Positions 13,686 through 23,314 of a stretch of DNA of 32,617 bases are shown here, in pieces. The DNA is from an uncultured Pseudomonadota bacterium. GTDB lineage: Bacteria > Pseudomonadota > Gammaproteobacteria > Burkholderiales > Methylophilaceae. Position numbers and translations under genes: made by a program. The notes below the pieces were generated by a model that had not been told where the DNA came from, searched no databases, and was given only the letters and a program-made list of their open reading frames with translations. The first letter of the stretch is position 1; the number at the start of each line of letters is the position of its first letter. Location: the NCBI GenBank assembly GCA_903833595.1, contig CAILFU010000013.1, forward strand, positions 1-32,617, read 5' to 3'.

Positions 13686-14360
13686 GTGAGAAAAATAACG
13701 ATGCACGCGCGCCCATCTTGGCTATTACCCCTACTCATGCTCATCGTGATAACGGCCACAATTGCCTGTGGTTTTGCCTTAACACTCGATGGCCCAGCGA
13801 ATTTTGATGCGCCTATACTACTTTGGTTTCGCGACAGTAATGACACAGCGCAACTCGCTGGTTTTTCCTGGATGACACAGTTCTGGCTAAGCATGACTTG
13901 GCTAGGCGATACAACACCGCGATTAGTGGTGGCTGGCTTGGCCATACTAGGCCTATTACTACTACGCCGATGGCATAGCGCCCTATTTGTGACTGGCGTT
14001 TTGCTCAGCGGCATTACACTATCCACCCTAATCAAAGGCTGGGTGGGTAGACCGAGGCCGCAATTAGTTGTTCACCTAGATCAGGTGGGCTCTATGAGCT
14101 TTCCTAGTGGCCATGCGCTAAACAGCACACTTTTTTATCTGATGGTCACCCTCATCATGGCCCCACTGTTAACACAACGCACGGCACGCTGGTTTTTGTA
14201 TGGATTAGCCATTAGCTCATCATTGGCCATTGGGATATCTAGAATTGCGCTGGGCGTACACTGGCCAAGTGATGTGCTGGCGAGTTGGGTGATTGCCTAT
14301 TGCTGGCTGGGTTTATGGGTGATATTAGCCAAGCATTATTGGCCAAAAGCGCTCACTTAA
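13686..14360 (+). CDS. Membrane PAP2-family phosphatase
   Basis: Motifs KGWVGRPRP, SFPSGHALN, SRIALGVHWPSDVLA with several TM segments. Start may be the internal ATG at about 13701. Confidence 0.88.
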   Translation: MRKITMHARPSWLLPLLMLIVITATIACGFALTLDGPANFDAPILLWFRDSNDTAQLAGFSWMTQFWLSMTWLGDTTPRLVVAGLAILGLLLLRRWHSALFVTGVLLSGITLSTLIKGWVGRPRPQLVVHLDQVGSMSFPSGHALNSTLFYLMVTLIMAPLLTQRTARWFLYGLAISSSLAIGISRIALGVHWPSDVLASWVIAYCWLGLWVILAKHYWPKALT

Positions 14361-15082
14361 GCGTTTAATTTTGTATAGCCCCGTTCAGCTAAAGTTTTAG
14401 CTACTGCCGCCTTGGCCTCAGCCAACACTTGTGCCAATGGCTGCGTGCTGTCAATTTCTACAATGGGCGCGCCATTAAATGTAAGTTGCGGAGTAATCGC
14501 CACTTTGTCACGTAATAATTCTCGCCGATGATCAGGTTTACGTGCACAGGCCGTATCTAAATCCACATTGAGTCGAATCACCAAATCAGGGCGGTAGCTC
14601 GTCATCCACTCATAAAGTACCCGTTCACGTCTTGCTAGCCAACGCACAAACCAATTGCCAGGAGCCGCCACGGATAAACCCGTACCATCATAAGCACCGG
14701 GGAATTCTAATTGTGGATAGCGATCAGTGACGATAATTAACCCTTGGTAACGCTGTGCCATCATCCGCTTAAAGCGAAATAAGCGACGTATTGAAAATGC
14801 GTAGATGATAAGCGCAACCAATAAACCTGGGGTCTTTTTTTCACGTTGTGCACGTGTGCTATCCGTTTTACGTGCAATAAACTTATCCAGCAAACTACCA
14901 ATCAGTGGTAATTGCGCAATAGCGCGGCCTATATTGCCAGACTGCTTGCCCAAATGCGCGGCAACCGCTGGGCCATAGCCTTGCACCCAGTTGAGAATTT
15001 CTTCACTCACGGTAGATTTGCCTGAGCCATCACAGCCGATAATAGCGATGAGTGGGGATAGTGTTTGGTCATTATTTTTCAT
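14357..15082 (-). CDS. dTMP-kinase-like P-loop kinase (paralogue 1)
   Basis: Walker A IIGCDGSGKST, DRYPQ, RLNVDLDTACARKPDHRRELLRDKV. Confidence 0.8.
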   Translation of the reverse strand: MKNNDQTLSPLIAIIGCDGSGKSTVSEEILNWVQGYGPAVAAHLGKQSGNIGRAIAQLPLIGSLLDKFIARKTDSTRAQREKKTPGLLVALIIYAFSIRRLFRFKRMMAQRYQGLIIVTDRYPQLEFPGAYDGTGLSVAAPGNWFVRWLARRERVLYEWMTSYRPDLVIRLNVDLDTACARKPDHRRELLRDKVAITPQLTFNGAPIVEIDSTQPLAQVLAEAKAAVAKTLAERGYTKLNA

Positions 15083-15210
15083 AAAAAAACCTTATAGGTC
15101 AATTTGCTTGTGATTAAAAATTGACTTTAATTTTCTAACTATGTCGAATTTGATTGAAAATACAAATAAGTAAAATAGATAAAAAATACAACAAAGAGCA
15201 ATAACCGCTA

Positions 15211-16164
15211 CTATTTCCAAATAACCCATTTAATAAACTTAACAACAAAAATGGGTAATATCGATATAAATAAAAAAATCAAAGATCTAGGATAAGAAAT
15301 AGTCAATGGCATTATATGATGATATTTTTTGTAGACGCTTAAATTAAGTCTGTTATCAGACCTCATCAACAATAATTTTTTTATCGTAAAGACCTTAGAC
15401 TTAGCCCCATGATCCTTAATGGCTTTCATTTTACTTGATAATAAAAAAATGGGCGGCAATGAGAAAATAAAATTCGACCACCTTTCAAACCAAATCTCTA
15501 ACCTATATTGTTCCCAGGTAATTTTTTTTAGTCCCTCAATAAAAATAGTCTCAACCGACATATCTCTATTCCAATGAACATGGTGTTCATGAGAGCCCAG
15601 ATATTCAAATATTATTCCAGTTTGGATAAAATTTGTATCCAAATACCTTTTAAAATTACATTCTCTTATCATGTCTACTCTATATACTAATGTTGAGAGA
15701 CAAGTCATATGCCAACCAATATCAGATAGGAGTTTGTTTGGATTTGTATAATCCTGGCTAATTGTATCTTTTACCCGATCCTTCCAGTTGAAAACGATTA
15801 AATTATAAATGGCCGAGCTAGAAGTCAATAAATTAACTAAATAATCAAGTCCTTTCTCTGGTATCTTGTATGTATCACCAAGAAGCCATACATATTCCGT
15901 ATCAGCCAATTTAAGGGCTTTCTCAAAGCCAGCATCAGCCCCAACATTAACTTGATTTCTACTATAAAAAATTAATGGGTATTCAGAGCATCTCCTATTA
16001 ACAACTTCTTCTGTATTATCGTCAGACGCATTATCAGAAATGAAAATTTTTACATTATGCATCCTAGCTAACGGAATATGATACTCAAGGCAAGCATCAA
16101 GAAACTGAGCCCGGTTATAAGTTGGTATGCATATTGAAATTTGCACTATACTCTGCTGGATCAC
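15211..16164 (-). CDS. Glycosyltransferase family 2
   Basis: VQISICIPTYNRAQFLDACLEY...VKIFISDNASDDNTEEVV: GT-A N-terminus with DxSxD-like region. Confidence 0.85.
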   Translation of the reverse strand: MIQQSIVQISICIPTYNRAQFLDACLEYHIPLARMHNVKIFISDNASDDNTEEVVNRRCSEYPLIFYSRNQVNVGADAGFEKALKLADTEYVWLLGDTYKIPEKGLDYLVNLLTSSSAIYNLIVFNWKDRVKDTISQDYTNPNKLLSDIGWHMTCLSTLVYRVDMIRECNFKRYLDTNFIQTGIIFEYLGSHEHHVHWNRDMSVETIFIEGLKKITWEQYRLEIWFERWSNFIFSLPPIFLLSSKMKAIKDHGAKSKVFTIKKLLLMRSDNRLNLSVYKKYHHIMPLTISYPRSLIFLFISILPIFVVKFIKWVIWK

Positions 16165-17093
16165 TGTCTTATCTCTTGGAAAATTTCGATTAATTCTATA
16201 ACTAACCCTTGAATTGAGTTTAAAGCAGGCACATACCCAAAATTTTCCGCATGCCTATTAAGCGAATAATAATGCGGTTTGCTGCCGGTTGCATTAACCC
16301 CAGTAGTGGCTTGCCCCAACTCATACTGCAATCCAAACTGCAATTGCATCGCTGACAATAAGGTGAGTTTATCTATGGGCGCTTTGCTGTAGCAATCAAC
16401 TACATCGTTGGTGGCAGGCGAGGTCAGTATCGCGTTGACCAACTGATGAAAATCATCTGGGCCAATGAAGTCACGCACTATGTAATCTGCCGAGGTCATT
16501 AATACCGTTTTGTCGCGAATGGCACGCACTATATCGGTGATCAAAAAACGTGCCTCCATATCTTGTGTATGGCTAAAATAGTTGAATACTCTTATGTCCA
16601 CAATCGGCAAATGTGCCAGTGAGCGATGACGGCACTCAGCGTATAGCTTAGCAACAGCGTACAAGTTTTGTGGTTGAAGGTTATTGATAGCAATCAGCGC
16701 TTTTGTGTCGGCATCAACTGGTTCGTCAAAGCTTGAGCCATAAGCGGCGCCACTGCTTAAGAATATGTAGCGACACGCTGAATGTTCGCGAATATAGTTA
16801 AGAGCCAAATCGTCGTATTGCATTGTTACATCAAGAATCGACGCACCCATTGCAGCAGTTTGCGCTGGATTGCCAACACCAACAAAGTTCAGGATGGCAC
16901 CAAACTCTTGCGTGCCGAATACAGAGAAATCATCAATCTGATAGCGCCCTGCCAGCCCAACATCATTTAGCCATTTAGTAACGTCATTTGGACGGCGTGC
17001 GAATAAGTGAAGATGCTTAGCTTCGTCAGCAGAAAAGGAAACGATCAAGTCTTTAGCAATTTGGCTGGTTGCGCCTAAGATCCCTATATGCAT
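16161..17093 (-). CDS. Extended SDR, NAD-dependent epimerase/dehydratase or reductase
   Basis: Rossmann MHIGILGATSQIAKDL; IFLSSGAAYG; YAVAK catalytic YxxxK; in the CDP-sugar cluster. Confidence 0.82.
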   Translation of the reverse strand: MHIGILGATSQIAKDLIVSFSADEAKHLHLFARRPNDVTKWLNDVGLAGRYQIDDFSVFGTQEFGAILNFVGVGNPAQTAAMGASILDVTMQYDDLALNYIREHSACRYIFLSSGAAYGSSFDEPVDADTKALIAINNLQPQNLYAVAKLYAECRHRSLAHLPIVDIRVFNYFSHTQDMEARFLITDIVRAIRDKTVLMTSADYIVRDFIGPDDFHQLVNAILTSPATNDVVDCYSKAPIDKLTLLSAMQLQFGLQYELGQATTGVNATGSKPHYYSLNRHAENFGYVPALNSIQGLVIELIEIFQEIRQ

Positions 17094-17986
17094 AGATTGG
17101 CTCTAACCAAGCCACCCTCCGCATTTAACGTTGATTGTTTTCCAACCATTCCACAAACTTTTGAATCAAGTGCTTTAATATTAATTCTAATTAAAAACTC
17201 AGGGCGTATTGATACTGATTCTAGCAACCAACTGCCAAAACCGCCATCCATCAAATGATCCTCAACAGTTACAACCTTATCAAAAGCTTCAATTTGTTTT
17301 GCTTGATGTTCTTTTGACTTCATACTCCACAGAGGCATAGAGTAATGGGAATAATGCTCTAAGTCAGAATTAGTTATTAGTAATTGGTTAACAATATCAA
17401 GAGTAGCACCAGTCGTTAGGTATGTTTTACCAAACCTTCCAGCTTCGCGAACTTTTAACCACTTACCTGGAAAAATCTCTGGTATTTTATTGTGAACACA
17501 AGGCTCCCCGGCTTTACCTAAACGCAAATAACTTGGCTGCGGGTTGTTAATAAGGTAACGCATACATGCTCTTACTTCCATGGGGTCGCCTGGTGAACCA
17601 ATAAGCATATTTGGCATCACCCGTATCAATGCATAATCCTGCACGGCATGATGCGAATAACCAAGACTTCCATATGCAAGTCCACCTCCAACGGCTACAA
17701 CTGTAACTGGTAAGTTATGATAATCAACATCATTTCTTATTTGCTCTGCACATCTAAATGTAGGGAAATTTGCAATGGAATACACAAATACATGAAACCC
17801 CTCAGATGCCAAACCGGCAGCTAAACTCATCATATTTTGTTCCGCTACACCCGCATTAAAAAAACGTTTTGGAAAACGCCTCGCAAATGGTTCGATAACT
17901 CCGTATCCCAAATCAGCAACAATAAGTACTATATTCTCATTACTTTCTGCCGCTATTATGAGCTCCTCAATAAAAGCATTACGCAT
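17084..17986 (-). CDS. Transketolase C-terminal subunit (split transketolase)
   Basis: MRNAFIEELIIAAESNENIVLIVADLGYGVIEPFARRFPKRFFNAGVAEQNMMSLAAGLASEGF; start chosen at ATG 17986, inside the track ORF 17084..18004. Confidence 0.9.
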   Translation of the reverse strand: MRNAFIEELIIAAESNENIVLIVADLGYGVIEPFARRFPKRFFNAGVAEQNMMSLAAGLASEGFHVFVYSIANFPTFRCAEQIRNDVDYHNLPVTVVAVGGGLAYGSLGYSHHAVQDYALIRVMPNMLIGSPGDPMEVRACMRYLINNPQPSYLRLGKAGEPCVHNKIPEIFPGKWLKVREAGRFGKTYLTTGATLDIVNQLLITNSDLEHYSHYSMPLWSMKSKEHQAKQIEAFDKVVTVEDHLMDGGFGSWLLESVSIRPEFLIRINIKALDSKVCGMVGKQSTLNAEGGLVRANLCI

Positions 17987-18785
17987 GTGACACCTCAAGC
18001 TCACTTAGTGCTAATGCAAGCTGTTCATCATCAGGATTTTTATAGTGCCACTCAACTCTATTTTCCATAAAGCTGACCCCCTTTCCCTTGGTGGTGTGAG
18101 CAACAATGATAGTAGGTTTTTCAACAGAAACACTAGTTAGCCCTTCTAAAAGAAGATGATGGTCATGCCCGTCAATTTCATGCACAGAACAACCGAATGC
18201 CGTTAACTTATCCACTAACGGCTCAAGACCTAGTGTATGAGACACTGAATCGAGACTTTGGAGTTTATTGTAATCAATAATAGCAGTGAGATTATTCAGT
18301 TTGTTGTGAGCAGCAAACATCAATGCCTCCCAATTTGAGCCCTCATCCATCTCACCATCACTCATTACAACAAATGTCCGCCACTTTTCGTTGTGGATCT
18401 TTGCTGACAGGGCCTTACCAACACCGAATGACAATCCATGCCCAAGCGATCCTGTAGAAAATTCGACTCCATTAACCTTATGGCTAATATGATTCATTAA
18501 CCAAGAAAAATCATCACCATAAGTTGCGAGTTCATCCCTAGAAATAAAGCCCATTGCAGCAAGCGTGGCATAAACAGCAACACAAGCATGCCCCTTACTG
18601 AGAATAAAGCGGTCTCTCGAACCCAAGTACTGATCAGTAGGATTAAAATTCATAACCTCACCATACAAAACGGCAAGTATGTCAGCAATCGATAGTGCGC
18701 TACCAATATGTGAAGCTTTAGCTCGATGCACCATTTTCAAGGCGCTAATACGAATTTCTCTTGCTAGTGCCTGTGTTTTTATCAT
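17979..18785 (-). CDS. Transketolase N-terminal subunit (split transketolase)
   Basis: RAKASHIGSALSIADILAVLYGEVMNF, ThDP motif SDGEMDEGSNWEALMFAAHNKLNNLTAIIDYNKLQS. Confidence 0.92.
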   Translation of the reverse strand: MIKTQALAREIRISALKMVHRAKASHIGSALSIADILAVLYGEVMNFNPTDQYLGSRDRFILSKGHACVAVYATLAAMGFISRDELATYGDDFSWLMNHISHKVNGVEFSTGSLGHGLSFGVGKALSAKIHNEKWRTFVVMSDGEMDEGSNWEALMFAAHNKLNNLTAIIDYNKLQSLDSVSHTLGLEPLVDKLTAFGCSVHEIDGHDHHLLLEGLTSVSVEKPTIIVAHTTKGKGVSFMENRVEWHYKNPDDEQLALALSELEVSHA

Positions 18786-20101
18786 CAGAAATTCACACCA
18801 AAAAACGACTCAATCTTATCTGCAATAAAACTCAGCATCTCTTCAGTAAGTCCTGGATATACACCCACCCAGAAGCTATTATTCATCACCAAGTCGGTAT
18901 TAGTGAGGTCGCCACTAATTCGGAAGTTGCGACCTAGCATATAGGGCTGTCTAGTTAAATTGCCAGCAAACAATAAACGTGTACCAATTTTATTTTGGTC
19001 TAGATAGTTAATTAGATCGACGCGACGAACATCTGCTTCTGGGCGGATGGTCATCAAGAAGCCAAACCATGAAGGGTCACTATTAGGTGTAGCTTCAGGC
19101 AATATCAAAAACTCTTCACACGAAGCCAGTCTATTTCTTAGGTAAGCAAAGTTATCTTTACGTGCTTGGACAAAACTATCAAGCTTATCCATTTGTGCTA
19201 AACCACATGCGGCTTGCATATCGGTAATTTTTAAGTTGTAGCCTAAATGTGTATAGGTGTATTTATGGTCATAACCTTCTGGCAGATTACCTAGTTTCCA
19301 GCAAAAACGTTTGCCGCAAGTGTTATCTTTACCTGGTGCGCAGTAGCAATCACGCCCCCAATCACGGAAAGATTCAGCAATGAGTTTAAGTTCATGATTA
19401 TTGGTAAATACTGCCCCCCCCTCACCCATGGTGATGTGATGCGCTGGGTAAAAACTTAAGGTGCCGATATCGCCAAAGGTGCCGGTGAGTTGGCCGTTAT
19501 AGCGAGAACCCAAGGCATCGCAATTATCCTCAATTAGCCAAAGGCCGTGTTTACGGCATATTTCCATCACCACTTTGATATTGAATGGGTTACCTAAAGA
19601 GTGAGCCAGCATTATGGCTTTAGTTTTTGGACTGATTGCTGCTTCAATTTTATCTGCATCAATATTATGTGATGCGAGATCAATATCCACAAAAACTGGC
19701 ACAGCGCCAAACTGCAAAATAGGATTCACAGTCGTAGGGAAGCCAGCAGCTACACCAATCACTTCATCACCTGGCTTAATAGCACGCTCACCTAACCTAG
19801 GCGAGGTGAGTGTTGTAAATGCCAATAAATTTGCTGAAGAACCTGAGTTGGTCGTGATAAGGAATTTAACACCTAGGTATTCCGCCAAACGCTTTTCAAA
19901 TGCCTCATTGAAGCGCCCAGTAGTTAACCAGCCATCCAATGATGCCTCGACCATATTTTTTAGCTCTGCGGCATCAAGCACCTTGCCCGATGGTGGCACA
20001 ACAGTTCTTCCTGGTTCAAAAGCTTTAGGTACATATTTAATGGCAGCATACTCATCCACGAGCGCTGCAATTTGTTGACGAAGTTGTTGAGATTTATCCA
20101 A
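18785..20101 (-). CDS. rfbH: CDP-4-dehydro-6-deoxyglucose 3-dehydratase (E1, RfbH/DdhC-like)
   Basis: DegT fold with His in place of the PLP lysine ([18 protein letters not shown]) and Cys-rich segment [21 protein letters not shown] consistent with the E1 [2Fe-2S] site. Confidence 0.93.
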   Translation of the reverse strand: MDKSQQLRQQIAALVDEYAAIKYVPKAFEPGRTVVPPSGKVLDAAELKNMVEASLDGWLTTGRFNEAFEKRLAEYLGVKFLITTNSGSSANLLAFTTLTSPRLGERAIKPGDEVIGVAAGFPTTVNPILQFGAVPVFVDIDLASHNIDADKIEAAISPKTKAIMLAHSLGNPFNIKVVMEICRKHGLWLIEDNCDALGSRYNGQLTGTFGDIGTLSFYPAHHITMGEGGAVFTNNHELKLIAESFRDWGRDCYCAPGKDNTCGKRFCWKLGNLPEGYDHKYTYTHLGYNLKITDMQAACGLAQMDKLDSFVQARKDNFAYLRNRLASCEEFLILPEATPNSDPSWFGFLMTIRPEADVRRVDLINYLDQNKIGTRLLFAGNLTRQPYMLGRNFRISGDLTNTDLVMNNSFWVGVYPGLTEEMLSFIADKIESFFGVNF

Positions 20102-20167
20102 AATACTATTTCCTTATCTTTTACTTATTCTTTAAATATTACCGCTATTTGTTTTCCTGAGAACATT

Positions 20168-21244
20168 CTATTCATGTGACGCTAGTTCATATTGCTTAAT
20201 TTGCTGGAAACACAATGCCTGCATGTCAGCGCCCATTAAGTGCGCTTTATGCCAAAGGCAAATTTGCTCAATGGCTGTTACGAAAGACCATCTCGGCTGC
20301 CAGTGCAAGCGAGATTTAGCTTTTGAGCAATCCAGCTTCAAGTAATGGGCCTCGTGCGGATGATCGCCAGCATCGAGTTTCCAACTTGCGCCTTCGCCCC
20401 ATGTTTTAGTTAGATTATCTAAAATCCAATCTACCGGCTTTGCTTCATCATCGTTCGGCCCAAAGTTCCAAGCTTCTGCAAAACTAGGGCCTTTTTCATA
20501 TAGCTTTTGCGCTAGCAGCAAATAGCCTGACAAAGGCTCTAGCACATGCTGCCATGGGCGTATGCTGTGTGGATTTCGAATATTCACTGGCCGACTACTT
20601 ACAATGGCGCGCATCATATCTGGAATCAGACGATCTTCTGCCCAATCGCCACCGCCAATGACATTGCCCGCACGACCAGTAGCGATGGCAACGCCATGGG
20701 TTTGATATTTTTCTGGATGGAAATATGAATTACGGTAGGCTGCTGTTATGAGTTCAGAGCAACCTTTGCTACTGGAATACGGATCAAAGCCACCCATGGC
20801 TTCATTCTCTCGATAACCCCAAGCCCACTCACGATTCTCATAACATTTATCAGTGGTCACATTCACGACGGCTTTAACACTTTTTGTTTGACGTACCGCT
20901 TCGAGCAAATTGACAACACCCATGACATTAGTTGAGTAAGTTTCAACTGGCTCAAGATAAGAGTAGCGCACCAAAGGTTGCGCCGCCATGTGAATCACAA
21001 TTTCAGGCTGATGCTCAGCAAATACTTTCTGTAGGTGAGACAGGTCACGGATATCGCCAATGATACTGATCATGTCCTGACCAACCCTAGCCACTTCAAA
21101 CAAACTAGGATTAGTAGGTGGCGTTAGCGCATACCCAACGACCTCTGCATCCATAGATTGTAACCAAAGCGATAACCAACTGCCTTTAAAGCCAGTGTGA
21201 CCAGTGAGTAGCACGCGCTTACCTTGCCAAAAAGTAGTATTCAT
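20168..21244 (-). CDS. rfbG: CDP-glucose 4,6-dehydratase
   Basis: [29 protein letters not shown]...[40 protein letters not shown]; start at ATG 21244 gives ATGA overlap with rfbF. Confidence 0.95.
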   Translation of the reverse strand: MNTTFWQGKRVLLTGHTGFKGSWLSLWLQSMDAEVVGYALTPPTNPSLFEVARVGQDMISIIGDIRDLSHLQKVFAEHQPEIVIHMAAQPLVRYSYLEPVETYSTNVMGVVNLLEAVRQTKSVKAVVNVTTDKCYENREWAWGYRENEAMGGFDPYSSSKGCSELITAAYRNSYFHPEKYQTHGVAIATGRAGNVIGGGDWAEDRLIPDMMRAIVSSRPVNIRNPHSIRPWQHVLEPLSGYLLLAQKLYEKGPSFAEAWNFGPNDDEAKPVDWILDNLTKTWGEGASWKLDAGDHPHEAHYLKLDCSKAKSRLHWQPRWSFVTAIEQICLWHKAHLMGADMQALCFQQIKQYELASHE

Positions 21245-22014
21245 TCCCAGACTTTCCAAGGCGCTTTACCTGATTGCCACAATTCTTCGAGGAGTTGCTT
21301 ATCACGTAATGTGTCCATCGGCTGCCAAAATCCCTGATGATGAAATGCTGCCAATTGACCCTCTGCTGCTAAACGCTCCATCGGCTCTCGCTCCCAAGTG
21401 GTTTTATCATCGGCGATATAGTCAATCACTTGGGGGGATAGCACAAAAAAACCACCATTAATCATAGCGCCGTCACCCTGGGGCTTCTCACGGAAACTAT
21501 TCACCTTAGAACCTAACATATCAAGCGCACCAAAACGACCTGGAGGCAAAGTGGCAGTGAGTGTTGCTTTAACATTTTGAGCTTTGTGAAATGCAATCAA
21601 GGTGGCAATATTGACATCACTGACGCCATCGCCGTAAGTTAAACAAAAGGCTTCTTCATCTTTAAGGTATTCTTTAACCCGTTTTAAACGACCACCAGTC
21701 ATGGTATCCTCACCAGTATCGACTAAGGTTACTTTCCAGGGTTCTGCATTACGTTGATGCACTTCCATCTTATTGTTAGCCATATCAAAAGTAACGTCGG
21801 ACATATGCAAGAAGTAATTGGCAAAATACTCTTTAATCATGTAGCCTTTATAACCACAACAAATCACAAAATCATTAATGCCATAAGCTGAATAAGTTTT
21901 CATGATATGCCACAAAATCGGTTTACCCCCTATTTCCACCATAGGCTTTGGACGTGCTGAGGTTTCTTCGCTGATTCGAGTGCCTAAACCACCTGCAAAA
22001 ATTACTGCTTTCAT
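21241..22014 (-). CDS. rfbF: Glucose-1-phosphate cytidylyltransferase
   Basis: [64 protein letters not shown]. Confidence 0.96.
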   Translation of the reverse strand: MKAVIFAGGLGTRISEETSARPKPMVEIGGKPILWHIMKTYSAYGINDFVICCGYKGYMIKEYFANYFLHMSDVTFDMANNKMEVHQRNAEPWKVTLVDTGEDTMTGGRLKRVKEYLKDEEAFCLTYGDGVSDVNIATLIAFHKAQNVKATLTATLPPGRFGALDMLGSKVNSFREKPQGDGAMINGGFFVLSPQVIDYIADDKTTWEREPMERLAAEGQLAAFHHQGFWQPMDTLRDKQLLEELWQSGKAPWKVWE

Positions 22015-22144
22015 ACAATTACTCCAGACTAAGATTGGCTAAATAGGCTTGTTGTATCATTAAGGCATATTGCTTTATTTGCCTAAATTACTAGCCTAAA
22101 AATTATGCGAAAAAATTTCTTTCAGCAGATTTGCATGCGCCCTC

Positions 22145-22208
22145 TCAGCTAATAATAGCGATGAGTGACGATAGTGCTTGGTCATTACTTTTCATTAAAA
22201 AACCTTAA
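22145..22208 (-). pseudogene. Degenerate 5' remnant of a dTMP-kinase-like gene (leader, start codon and first 15 codons)
   Basis: 22154-22208 aligns without gaps to 15041-15095 (constant offset 7113) with about 6 mismatches in 55 bp. On the minus strand it reads MKSNDQALSSLIAIIS* versus MKNNDQTLSPLIAIIGCDGSGKS of paralogue 1. Confidence 0.8.
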
Positions 22209-22216
22209 GAACGAAT

Positions 22217-23314
22217 TTAATGGTAAGTTCTTAAGAAGTCTGTAGAGATGAGTTGACTGCCAGCTTCATTAAAGTGCGGATCCCCATAATAGTAATACTT
22301 GCTGATGACGTCTTTTTTATTAGAAGATCTAACCGAATCAAAGAAAGTTGGGAATGAATTGTAGAAATTTGTGCACTTATTGGTACAAAATTCACGCCAT
22401 ATTTTTACTTGTTTAGATTCCTCAACATCATAAAGAATTTGCCCTGGCCATGGGTAAACGCCAATAGAAAGCTGGATATTGTTCTTTTTGCATACCGCGT
22501 ATATTTTTTCCATTAAACCGACAGATTTTTCTATTGAGCCTTTTAACCCAATTTTCCCAAAACCATCATCACTATCATCAATAGTCCAAGCACTTCTTCT
22601 ATTTTCTTTGCTATATACGTCATCATTTAAATCTAAGCTGCCTACGTGAGGACCTGAATTAGATGCTGATAAAAACCTACTTTTAAGTCCTTTTAAACCA
22701 AAATTTATTAATGGAAATGTTTGCTGCTTGCTAGTATTTTTAATGGTATCTACTACTTTTCCATGAACAATTGCATAATTAGATTCATCTTGAATATCAC
22801 TAATATCAATAAAGATAACCAGTTCTTTGAATCTGTAACCTTTACTGAGCAAATCTACTAATTTTAGATAATAAATACTTGGTGCATATGATGAAACTGC
22901 TAGATTGGCAATTTTCTTTTTGGGTAGCCGTTCTGCGATAAGCCCAACAAAAGTTTTTTCATAAGGCAACCCTACGCCCTCAGTAAAGCTGTCTCCTAAA
23001 AAGGCAATGTCATAATTTTTAGTGTTGTTAATTGCGTTGCAGTCACTTTTAAAACCAGCATCGTTTGTACAAAAACGATGCTCGGTTTTTTGGTCAAAAC
23101 TCGCCAAACCATTGTAGTTAGGGGCAAGTGTATGATGATAAATAGGGTGGCTGATGCCTAGCCCTCGTTCCGCATTATTTCGTGTGCGAATAGGTGCATT
23201 ATGCAAAATGGTATACCCAAGAAAGTAATCAACTAATAAAAGCAGCACGAGACTAAACACTATAACAATCAATATATCCTTGGCGTTATCTGATTTAATC
23301 CAACTCGTAGGCAT
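22217..23314 (-). CDS. Membrane-anchored SGNH/GDSL-type hydrolase or acyltransferase-like protein
   Basis: N-terminal TM helix ILIVIVFSLVLLLLVDYFLGY; block I FLGDSFTEGVGL; C-terminal GDPHFNEAG (DxxH-like). Confidence 0.75.
   Translation of the reverse strand: MPTSWIKSDNAKDILIVIVFSLVLLLLVDYFLGYTILHNAPIRTRNNAERGLGISHPIYHHTLAPNYNGLASFDQKTEHRFCTNDAGFKSDCNAINNTKNYDIAFLGDSFTEGVGLPYEKTFVGLIAERLPKKKIANLAVSSYAPSIYYLKLVDLLSKGYRFKELVIFIDISDIQDESNYAIVHGKVVDTIKNTSKQQTFPLINFGLKGLKSRFLSASNSGPHVGSLDLNDDVYSKENRRSAWTIDDSDDGFGKIGLKGSIEKSVGLMEKIYAVCKKNNIQLSIGVYPWPGQILYDVEESKQVKIWREFCTNKCTNFYNSFPTFFDSVRSSNKKDVISKYYYYGDPHFNEAGSQLISTDFLRTYH

Noticed and set aside
17979-18785. Split transketolase considered as a frameshifted single transketolase pseudogene
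   Set aside because: Both halves are full length with proper starts and SD-compatible overlap (C-subunit ATG at 17986, N-subunit stop at 17979-17981). This is the standard two-subunit arrangement known in many bacteria.
21204-21461. Plus-strand 85-aa ORF over the rfbF/rfbG junction (likewise 19614-20078, 20546-20728 and 30602-30832)
   Set aside because: Antisense to well-supported rfbF/rfbG/rfbH and flippase genes; no domain evidence.
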